Source: CAITNM01 sp037138055 | GTDB lineage: Bacteria; Pseudomonadota; Alphaproteobacteria; Paracaedibacterales; CAITNM01 | NCBI GenBank assembly: GCA_037138055.1 | Contig: JBAXJB010000003.1 | Location: forward strand, 20,483 to 84,482 | Direction: 5' to 3' | Length of the DNA stretch: 64,000 bases | Shown: positions 53,835-61,476 of the stretch, piece by piece | Layout: every line of letters begins with the position of its first letter | Position numbering within the stretch: position 1 is the stretch's first letter | The notes under the pieces: model-generated | The model's database searches: none | What the model was told of the DNA's origin: nothing | What the model saw: the letters and a program-made list of their open reading frames with translations, nothing else | Made by a program: the position numbers and the translations under genes

Positions 53835-54723
53835 AGATAGCCTGTTCATGATTTGGGTTTTGAGCCAACAGAACTGCCGCGACCAACCGATGAGAACCAT
53901 CAAGATATGTATTGTGGGTATAACGCATAAATTTTTCTACTGCTTGAGCAGAGTGCGCATATATTTCTGGTTCCTTCAAAGCTTGCGTGTATAAAAACTG
54001 GTGAAGCAAATGCCCTAAAAAGGTATCGTCACTTAGTTTTAAAAGGTCTTGAATAGCTGATTTTAAATCATTCAAGTTGGTAATCATCAAAAGTTTCTGA
54101 ATAGCTTGTATGGTGACACTACCACCAGCCGCCACAATTTTTTGATAATTTCCAGGCGAACCAGATGCCATAGAAAGAACTAGCGCATCAGCTTCATGTC
54201 CAATAACTTGACTCATATCAGTGTCTGATAACGACTTGAAATTGATAGTCAAACACCGCGACCTAACAGTAGGTAGCACGCTGCCAATACTGTGACAAAT
54301 CAAATAAAAAAAAGCATCTTGAGGAGGCTCTTCCAGCATTTTCAACAAGGCATTTGCAGCTTGTCGGTTTAAATTATCGACTGAGTCAATAATAATAATT
54401 CTAGGGCCTGCAACTGCCGCTTTTTGTTTTAAGCTATTTAGAAGAGTACGTACTTGTTCAATTGTGATGTCATTTTTCAGTTTTCCATCATCATCTTTAG
54501 ATTGGCAAATATAAAAATAGTTAGGGTATGCACCTGCTGTACATTGCTGCTCAACGATTTTTTTATTAAAAGAACTAGCTTTGGTCAAAACAGCTATTGC
54601 TAATTCACGAGCCAACGTTGATTTTCCAATGCCCCGCGGACCACCAAGCAAAAATGCATGATGCTGCTTATTTTCAAGAGCTGATTCTAAAATCGCAAAA
54701 GGAGATGTATGGCCAATGATCAT
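53827..54723 (-). CDS. holB: DNA polymerase III delta-prime subunit
   Basis: 298 aa. Walker A-like GGPRGIGKSTLAREL, IIDSVDNLNRQAANALLKMLEEPP and TVRSRC (the SRC arginine-finger motif) define a clamp-loader subunit. It helps load the beta clamp. It follows the PAAR gene by 66 bases and overlaps crcB. tmk, its common neighbour, is absent. Confidence 0.9.
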   Translation of the reverse strand: MIIGHTSPFAILESALENKQHHAFLLGGPRGIGKSTLARELAIAVLTKASSFNKKIVEQQCTAGAYPNYFYICQSKDDDGKLKNDITIEQVRTLLNSLKQKAAVAGPRIIIIDSVDNLNRQAANALLKMLEEPPQDAFFYLICHSIGSVLPTVRSRCLTINFKSLSDTDMSQVIGHEADALVLSMASGSPGNYQKIVAAGGSVTIQAIQKLLMITNLNDLKSAIQDLLKLSDDTFLGHLLHQFLYTQALKEPEIYAHSAQAVEKFMRYTHNTYLDGSHRLVAAVLLAQNPNHEQAIYG

Positions 54724-54789
54724 AGGCCAACATTACCGGGAAAATGCTATAAAAAAAACCCCATAGATAATAATGGACTTTAGGAACTA

Positions 54790-55080
54790 TCAATCACCAA
54801 CTATAATAGTTGGCATTCCAAGCACAATTTTTCCACCATGACCACATGGATCAGTCATACGGGCCATAGGTTTTCCTTGCGCCATTACTGTAACACTTGT
54901 CGCAGCAACTACATCTGGAGGTCCAACACAAACAGATATATCACCAATAGTCGCGGCAGGAGGACCACTTACCAAGACTGTAGCAGCCGTGCCAATTACT
55001 GGGCCACCTACATGGGGAACAATCACCGTTACACTTGGACAAACATGCAAAGAACCCATAAATGCTGCAGGTTTTCCCAT
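54790..55080 (-). CDS. T6SS PAAR-repeat spike-tip protein
   Basis: 96 aa, a lone PAAR domain without an effector extension. It begins MGKPAAFMGSLHVCP, then VPHVGGPVIG, SGPPAATIGDISVCVGPP, and ARMTDPCGHGGKIVLG, with the His/Cys residues that bind the tip metal. It caps the VgrG trimer and sharpens the T6SS spike. It lies 10 bases after rmuC on the same strand, in a housekeeping run far from vgrG (40 kb) and tssFG (29 kb). Confidence 0.92.
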   Translation of the reverse strand: MGKPAAFMGSLHVCPSVTVIVPHVGGPVIGTAATVLVSGPPAATIGDISVCVGPPDVVAATSVTVMAQGKPMARMTDPCGHGGKIVLGMPTIIVGD

Positions 55081-55090
55081 TACTGTCTCC

Positions 55091-56296
55091 TTATACAGAC
55101 TTTAATGAACGTAAAGTCAGGTCAATTTCGCTTGGCTCATCAAGAGTAAGGGGGTTGGGGTCGAGCTCTTGAAAGCGCCTAGCACTTACAAGTACACGTT
55201 GTTCAAATGACCCAACAGTACTGTTATACGCTTCCACTGCTGTTTCTAGCCCTTTACCCATGCGACTCATATGACCTGACATATCGCCCAAGCGCTTATA
55301 AAGTTCTTGCCCCAAAACTGAAATTGCTTTGGCATTTTCTGCAATATTTTCCTGACGCCAACCATAGGCTACAGCGCGCAACAACGCTATTAATGTTGTG
55401 GGCGTTGCCATAAGCACTTTTTCATTTACTCCTGCTTCAATTAGCCCTGGATCAGCTTGTAAAGCAGCACTGAACATTGCTTCGTTGGGAATAAACAACA
55501 CCACAAATTCAGGACTATTTTCAAATTGTTCAAAGTAACTTTTTTGAGAGAGCTGACGAATATGGGTGCGCACATGACGAGCATGGTCTTGCAGCTTTTG
55601 CGCTTTTTGATCGTCATCTTGTGCTTCTAAATAATCAAGGTAAGCAGCTAATGGTGTTTTGGCGTCAATGACAATTGTTTTACCGGCGGGTAAACGTACT
55701 ATCATATCAGGTCTTAATTTACCATCAGCGGTAGAAACTTGTTCTTGAAAATCAACATGATCAACCATTCCAGCCATTTCAATTACGCGTTTAAGCTGCA
55801 TTTCGCCCCATTGCCCACGAGCATGTGGTGTTCGCAAAGCTTTAACCAAGGTTGCTGTTTCTTGACGCAAATCTTTTTGCCCTATAACCATGTCAGTAAG
55901 TTGACGTTTCAAATCAGCAAATGCTTCAATACGATGTTTTTCAACAGTTTGAACCTGAGTATTTACTTGTTCTAATGACTTTGAAATGGGTTCAAGCAAA
56001 TGCTTAAATTGTTCTTGCCGTTGTTCAAAAGTCAAATTCGCTTTTTCCAAAACTCCATCAAATTGCGCCTTAGCCAGCCCTAAAAATTGATTCGATTGAT
56101 TAATTAAAGCTTGCTGGGTAAGACGTTCAATTTGTTGTTGCCACATTTGTTGAACTTGCTGGTCAGTTTGAGTTTGACTACGTAATTGAATATTTTCGAT
56201 AAGCAAGGTTTGTTTTTGATTAAACAAACGAAAACAGAACAGCCCAAGACCGGCAGCAACAAGAGCTAATGCCCAAAACACAATATCAAAATTCAT
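55091..56296 (-). CDS. rmuC: DNA recombination protein RmuC
   Basis: 401 aa. One N-terminal membrane segment (residues 6-22) leads to a long coiled coil (about 35-130), then the RmuC domain, with ARGQWGEMQLKRVIEMAGM, RPDMIVRLPAGKTIVIDAKTPL and EFVVLFIPNEAMFSAAL. The VIDAK part resembles a PD-(D/E)xK nuclease core. It limits inversions at short inverted repeats. It sits between bdhA (14 bases) and PAAR (10 bases). Confidence 0.93.
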   Translation of the reverse strand: MNFDIVFWALALVAAGLGLFCFRLFNQKQTLLIENIQLRSQTQTDQQVQQMWQQQIERLTQQALINQSNQFLGLAKAQFDGVLEKANLTFEQRQEQFKHLLEPISKSLEQVNTQVQTVEKHRIEAFADLKRQLTDMVIGQKDLRQETATLVKALRTPHARGQWGEMQLKRVIEMAGMVDHVDFQEQVSTADGKLRPDMIVRLPAGKTIVIDAKTPLAAYLDYLEAQDDDQKAQKLQDHARHVRTHIRQLSQKSYFEQFENSPEFVVLFIPNEAMFSAALQADPGLIEAGVNEKVLMATPTTLIALLRAVAYGWRQENIAENAKAISVLGQELYKRLGDMSGHMSRMGKGLETAVEAYNSTVGSFEQRVLVSARRFQELDPNPLTLDEPSEIDLTLRSLKSV

Positions 56297-56310
56297 TATC
56301 TTTTACTTCC

Positions 56311-57090
56311 TTATTGCGCCGTCCAACCACCATCCATGGTTAAAGATGCGCCATTAATTTGAGCTGCCTCAGGTTTACACAAAAACAAAACAAATTCACC
56401 AATTTCTTCTGACTTAGCAAAACTTCCGCTTGGTTGTTTTTCTAGCAATAGATTTGACCGAGCAAGCTCTATACTAATACTTTGCTCAGCGGCCAATTTT
56501 TCAATTTGTGTTTCAACCAGTGGTGTTAACACCCAGCCCGGGCAAATGGCATTACACGTTATGCCTTGTTTGGCATTTTCTAATGCTGCAACTTTTGTAA
56601 GCCCAACTATACCATGTTTACTAGCAACATAGGCTGATTTATTTGCCGATGCTACCAAGCCATGACACGAAGAAATATTAATGACTCTGCCCCATTTTTG
56701 AGTCTGCATATAAGGCAAAAGATGCTGCATAAAATGAAATGCTGATGATAAATTCACAGCCAAAATCTGATCCCATTTTTGCACAGGAAATTCTTGAATC
56801 GGCGCAACATGCTGAATACCTGCATTGTTGACCAAAATATCAATTGTAATATTTGCGGTCTTCAAATCACTACAAAACTGTTCAATAGCTTTAGGATTAC
56901 CGATATCAACACTATAATACCCCAAAACCTTACCTTGCTCAGATAGGTCATTCACCAAAGACGTAACCTGAGAATGTGGTTCAATACCATGAAGCACTAC
57001 CTGATAACCATTCTGCAAAAGCACTTTGGCAATTCCATACCCTATTCCACTTGATGAACCCGTAACTAATACGGTTTTTATAACTTTCAT
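56311..57090 (-). CDS. 3-hydroxybutyrate dehydrogenase (SDR)
   Basis: 259 aa from the ATG at 57090, which has an AAAGAGAG ribosome site; an ATG 18 codons upstream lacks one. Short-chain dehydrogenase motifs: TGSSSGIG for NAD, NNAG, the catalytic Ser in INISSCHGLV, and YVASK. NAICPGWVLTPLVE and the C-terminal SLTMDGGWTAQ match BdhA. It oxidises D-3-hydroxybutyrate to acetoacetate. No polyhydroxybutyrate gene lies nearby. Confidence 0.88.
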   Translation of the reverse strand: MKVIKTVLVTGSSSGIGYGIAKVLLQNGYQVVLHGIEPHSQVTSLVNDLSEQGKVLGYYSVDIGNPKAIEQFCSDLKTANITIDILVNNAGIQHVAPIQEFPVQKWDQILAVNLSSAFHFMQHLLPYMQTQKWGRVINISSCHGLVASANKSAYVASKHGIVGLTKVAALENAKQGITCNAICPGWVLTPLVETQIEKLAAEQSISIELARSNLLLEKQPSGSFAKSEEIGEFVLFLCKPEAAQINGASLTMDGGWTAQ

Positions 57091-57164
57091 TGCACTCTCT
57101 TTACAAATTTGATATGTTGACAGGTCGTTAATCCATTTGGCCATACCCCTTCTTTATTAGCAAT

Positions 57165-58376
57165 ATGATGAAAAAATCTCAGACCAGGATTCCTGCGTCC
57201 ATTTGGGCTATTGGCTTTGCCAGTATGCTTCTTAATATATCTGCCGTGATGATTTTTGGCATTGCTGCTTTATATGTAAAGCAAATTTTAGGTGTAGCCA
57301 CAGGAATTGTACTGTTGCTTGAAGGATTTTTTGAAGCACTGGCTTACATCATGAAGCTTTTTTCAGGTGTTATTAGTGATTATTTACGCAAACGCAAATT
57401 GGTTATGGTCTGGGGATTTGCACTAACTGTAATTGCTAGAGTATTTTTTGCTTTGTCATCAAGCTTTGGGGTTTTATTGACCGCTAGAATACTTGATCGT
57501 TTAGGAAATGGAATACAATCAACCCCTCGAGATGCGTTAGTAGGTGACCTTGCGCCTGAAAATATTAAAGGTGCTTGTTTTGGTCTTAGACAAAGCTTGG
57601 CTGTTGCAGGATCATTCATTGGTGGATTTGTTGGCATTTGGTGCATGGTATCCACCAATCAAAATTTCCAAACTGTATTTGCAGTAGCCAGTGTGCCAGC
57701 TTTTCTTGGTCTTTTGCTTGTTCTATTTTTTGTAAAAGATTCTCACGCAGAAGAAGTAACAGTCGATAAAAAACCTATTCGCCACCCTATTCATTTGAGT
57801 GACCTTAAACGTTTAGGAAAACCCTATTGGATTTTAATGGGCATAGCTCTTGTATTCATGAGCGCACGCGTTGGTGAATCAGTTCTCGTATTGCACGCAA
57901 CCGGTAGCTTTAATTTAGACCAAAGTTTTTCCCATGCAATTTTAATTTTATACAATGTAATGAATTCTTTGTGTTCGTATCCGGTTGGATACCTATCTGA
58001 TAAATTTGGTCGCTATGGCTTTTTAGGGCTAAGTTTTTTCATTTTGATATTGGCTGATGCATTTTTAGGTTTTGCAGAAAACTTAACCACTATGATGATT
58101 GGTGTTGCGCTATGGGGCATTCAAATTGGCATGAGCCAAAGCATGTTTTTAAGCCTTATTGCCGACCATGTACCAGAAGATTTACGTGGAACAGGAATTG
58201 GATTTTTCTACCTTATAAGTGCAGCAGCCCTTTTATTAGCTGGGGGTATTGGTGGTATTGCTGAACATATGTATGATCAATTCGCTACGTTCATCGTAAG
58301 CGGCGCCATAAGCTTAGTAGCACTACTAATGCTTGCAGTTTTTCACAAAACTTTACAAAATAAGCCGAGTTGTTAA
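57165..58376 (+). CDS. MFS transporter
   Basis: 403 aa, 12 predicted helices. Motif A is GVISDYLRKRKLVM, and DRLGNGIQSTPRDALVGDLAP resembles the helix 4 motif of a subfamily common in intracellular proteobacteria. The second half has GYLSDKFGRYG. Substrate unknown. It is divergent from bdhA and ends 30 bases before addB. Confidence 0.82.
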   Translation: MMKKSQTRIPASIWAIGFASMLLNISAVMIFGIAALYVKQILGVATGIVLLLEGFFEALAYIMKLFSGVISDYLRKRKLVMVWGFALTVIARVFFALSSSFGVLLTARILDRLGNGIQSTPRDALVGDLAPENIKGACFGLRQSLAVAGSFIGGFVGIWCMVSTNQNFQTVFAVASVPAFLGLLLVLFFVKDSHAEEVTVDKKPIRHPIHLSDLKRLGKPYWILMGIALVFMSARVGESVLVLHATGSFNLDQSFSHAILILYNVMNSLCSYPVGYLSDKFGRYGFLGLSFFILILADAFLGFAENLTTMMIGVALWGIQIGMSQSMFLSLIADHVPEDLRGTGIGFFYLISAAALLLAGGIGGIAEHMYDQFATFIVSGAISLVALLMLAVFHKTLQNKPSC

Positions 58377-58406
58377 CTCTATCACCTACTACGAAATCAC
58401 AAGCTT

Positions 58407-60182
58407 ATGAATAATTTTCTGGCTTCCATACAACTTGCGCGATCTGAATTTCCAACCATGCGATTTGCAGATTTTTGCAACCTTTGGCAAATTGCAGACG
58501 AAATAAATACCCTTGGCACAATGCCCATTGCGTCAGCAAATTTGGAACAGCGAAATCAACATAACATTCTAAAAATAATTAAAAAAATTCATGAAGTAGA
58601 TTTGCCATTTCAGTGTACTGCAAAATTAGATACTTCAAAGCAAACGCAATTTTCTTCACTTTTTTCACTTAGCCAGCATGCTTTAGAATTGTGTAAACAA
58701 AACTTTGTGCTTGTGTGTGACGACGTAAAATTATGGGAACAAATAATTCAAACTGTTTCCAATAATCAAACTAGCGCAGCATTGGATTGGGTTCAAAAAT
58801 TATCCATATACACAACACAAAAAAATTTGGTCAACGCTATTGAAATGCTGCGGCATCCGTTACTTGAAAAAGTGGATACTGATTTTCACAAAACTGTATT
58901 GAATTGGGAATACAGCCTTCGGAAAAATCAACAGCAAACTATGGGTACTGATTTACCAGATCATCCTTTAGGTCATCAGCTCTTAAATATTGCAGGCAAT
59001 CAAATTTTTTCAGCTACATTTGCGGAAGTTTTTCAAAAATTACCACTTTCAATTCAACAACAGTTATTGCCATTGGTCGATTTCACACAACTATTAGATG
59101 GCACTCTTGATTGTTTAGAATGGTTTAAAGGTGCCGTGAATTTAAAAAATCATCGTTCACAAATTCATTTTGGGCTTCATGCAGCATTAAAATTCAAACC
59201 TGAGCACGTTGTATTTTGTTTAAAACACAACCAAATTCGTCCGTTACAAAGCCATCTTTTGTTCAAAAACGTCAATGGGGAAAATTTACCAGATTTACTT
59301 TTTCAATGGGCAGCAAAAAAGCAACTTAATGTTTTGAGCTATTCTTCTGATGCAACATTTGAGCACCCTTTGGTGCAAGCTAATACACTTGAAAAACATC
59401 AAGTAAAAAGAATCTCCATGATTGGGGAAAGACCCATTGCCAACCCTATTGTCAGCAGCCGCCCTACAACTATTAGCGCAACGGGGTTTAACCAGCTTAT
59501 GCAAGATCCATATGGATTTCATGCTCGCTACATTTTAAAATTAAGGAAGCTTGAAAGAAGCTGCACACAAAATTTTGCAAAAGAATTTGGATTGGCAACT
59601 CACAAAATTATTGAAGTGTACTTAAAAGAAGGATTAGAAGCTGCAGTTCAGCACATACACACTTTAAAATTAAGTAGTCATCCGATTTTGTGGAAGGGAA
59701 AACTTTCACGTATTCTTGAGTGGATACGCACCCAAGTAAATGATCTGCATGCAATTAAAATTCAAAGTGAACAAGAATTATCAACTGAATTAACGACTAC
59801 AAAACAAATAACACTAAAAGCTAGAGTGGATGCTTGTATTTTTACTTCTCACGCTAATTTGATTGTAAATTTCAAAACGGGAATGCCTCCCAGCAAAACG
59901 GAAGCTACAAGCGGATATGCTCCTCAATTAGCTATTGAAATGTTTTTATGCGCTAAAACTTATACTAATGCATCCACCCAAGCTGAATTTTGGCAACTTA
60001 AAGGAACGCAACCTGCTGGAATTGTTTCATCAAACATCGCCATTCCGGTCGAAGCCTTACAAATAGAACTTGAGAAAGTTGCGCATCATTATTTAACGCA
60101 GAATTCCCCATTTTTAACTTGCCCGTGGCCTTCAAAAACGCCAAAGTATAACGAATATAAAAATTTGGAACGTTTGGCCTAA
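58407..60182 (+). CDS. addB: AddB-like repair nuclease subunit, shortened and with an altered active site
   Basis: 591 aa, versus about 1000 in typical alphaproteobacterial AddB; the inactive-helicase N-terminal half is mostly missing. The C-terminal nuclease domain can be traced. It starts ISATGFNQLMQDPYGFHARYIL, shortened here to its DPYGFHARY core. The nuclease His is in LATHKIIE (about residue 398) and the first Asp in KARVDACIF (about 470). The usual I-D-Y-K-T-G is VNFKTG (about 486), with Asn in place of the second catalytic Asp. Downstream APQLAIEMFL is conserved. It is followed by an MFS gene with a TAATG overlap, then addA. It probably keeps a structural role in AddAB. Confidence 0.75.
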   Translation: MNNFLASIQLARSEFPTMRFADFCNLWQIADEINTLGTMPIASANLEQRNQHNILKIIKKIHEVDLPFQCTAKLDTSKQTQFSSLFSLSQHALELCKQNFVLVCDDVKLWEQIIQTVSNNQTSAALDWVQKLSIYTTQKNLVNAIEMLRHPLLEKVDTDFHKTVLNWEYSLRKNQQQTMGTDLPDHPLGHQLLNIAGNQIFSATFAEVFQKLPLSIQQQLLPLVDFTQLLDGTLDCLEWFKGAVNLKNHRSQIHFGLHAALKFKPEHVVFCLKHNQIRPLQSHLLFKNVNGENLPDLLFQWAAKKQLNVLSYSSDATFEHPLVQANTLEKHQVKRISMIGERPIANPIVSSRPTTISATGFNQLMQDPYGFHARYILKLRKLERSCTQNFAKEFGLATHKIIEVYLKEGLEAAVQHIHTLKLSSHPILWKGKLSRILEWIRTQVNDLHAIKIQSEQELSTELTTTKQITLKARVDACIFTSHANLIVNFKTGMPPSKTEATSGYAPQLAIEMFLCAKTYTNASTQAEFWQLKGTQPAGIVSSNIAIPVEALQIELEKVAHHYLTQNSPFLTCPWPSKTPKYNEYKNLERLA

Positions 60183-61444
60183 TGAATAACGAACGAACAG
60201 TTGTGCATGCCTATCTAGCTTGGGGAGGTGTTGCGTTATTTTTCTTATATCAATACGTTCTTCGTATTGCGCCAGGGCTTGTAGAACCTGAGCTTCGCAG
60301 CGCATTTTTTATGACCGCAAATGATTTTTCAACTCTTGGCTCTTTCTTCATGTTTATCTACGCGTTGGTACAAATTCCATGCGGTGTATTGATTGACAGA
60401 CTTGGAGTGAAACGCGTTGTTTTATCTAGCATCTTGCTCTGTTTGGTTGGAAATGGCCTATTAATTATAGGGAATAGTCTATGGGAAGCCCAAGTTAGCC
60501 GTATATTTATGGGACTTGGTTCAGCTTGTGGATACATAGGCTGCATGAAAGTTGCAGCAGATAGCTTTCCAAGTTCAAACAGAGGTTTTTTTATGGGAGC
60601 CGCTTTGACACTTGGTCTGTTTGGCCCTCTATTAGCAGCAAAACCTTTGGTACACTTAATTGAAACAACCAGTTGGCACTATGCTTTTACCGTATTATCT
60701 GTAATTGGGGTAATATTGTGGTTCTCCCTTGTGATACTGATGCCAAAAGAAGCTATTAATCACCAAGCGACTCTTAAGTGGGCAGATGTTAAACAAAGCG
60801 TTGTTCTCGTATTTAAAACACGACCAATTCTTGCTTATGCAATTATGACAACATGTTTTTATTCTCCTTTAGCTGTAATTGCAGACCTTTGGGGAGTTTC
60901 GTTTTTAATGAATCACTTTCACCTTCCACGCAGTAATGCCGCTAATGTTACAATGCAAATTTATGTTGGGGCTGCCGTTAGTAGTTTGCTTATTCCATGG
61001 CTGTGTGAACGATACAAAGAATATAACAGAGGCATTATTTACAGCTGGTTTGGAATAGTTATTTGCTTGATCACATTACTGTATAGTGATTTGTCAGCAT
61101 ACGCGCTTATTGCTATTTTAGTTACATTAGGCATTTTTAGCAGTTCTGAAATTTTATGTTTTGGAGCAGCTTCTCATTACACAACACCGGAAACTTCTGG
61201 AACTACTCTTGGGGTAATTAATACTTTTAGCGTTCTTGGAAGCGCATGTGTTATGCAAGCTGTTGGATTTTTGCTTGATTTCAAGTGGAATGGGGTAATG
61301 GATAATGAAGGAATAAGAGTATATTCAAGTGATGAATATGTCTTTGCCCTTAGCTCAATCCTAGTGTTCGTAGGCGTTTTAGGTCTAGTGGCCTTTTTCC
61401 TTTATAGGCAAGGCAGACAGCTAAGACAGAATGAATTGGCCTAA
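60182..61444 (+). CDS. MFS transporter inserted between addB and addA
   Basis: 420 aa, 12 helices. The opening YQYVLRIAPGLVEPELR, then PCGVLIDRLGVKR (motif A) and SRIFMGLGSACGYIGCMKV are typical of an MFS group frequent in Legionella, Coxiella and alphaproteobacterial endosymbionts. Substrate unknown. Its ATG overlaps the addB stop (TAATG) and addA starts 32 bases after it, so all three probably share one transcript. Confidence 0.83.
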   Translation: MNNERTVVHAYLAWGGVALFFLYQYVLRIAPGLVEPELRSAFFMTANDFSTLGSFFMFIYALVQIPCGVLIDRLGVKRVVLSSILLCLVGNGLLIIGNSLWEAQVSRIFMGLGSACGYIGCMKVAADSFPSSNRGFFMGAALTLGLFGPLLAAKPLVHLIETTSWHYAFTVLSVIGVILWFSLVILMPKEAINHQATLKWADVKQSVVLVFKTRPILAYAIMTTCFYSPLAVIADLWGVSFLMNHFHLPRSNAANVTMQIYVGAAVSSLLIPWLCERYKEYNRGIIYSWFGIVICLITLLYSDLSAYALIAILVTLGIFSSSEILCFGAASHYTTPETSGTTLGVINTFSVLGSACVMQAVGFLLDFKWNGVMDNEGIRVYSSDEYVFALSSILVFVGVLGLVAFFLYRQGRQLRQNELA

Positions 61445-61476
61445 GGTTTGTTCCTTTATTCACTTAGTCTTGTGCA

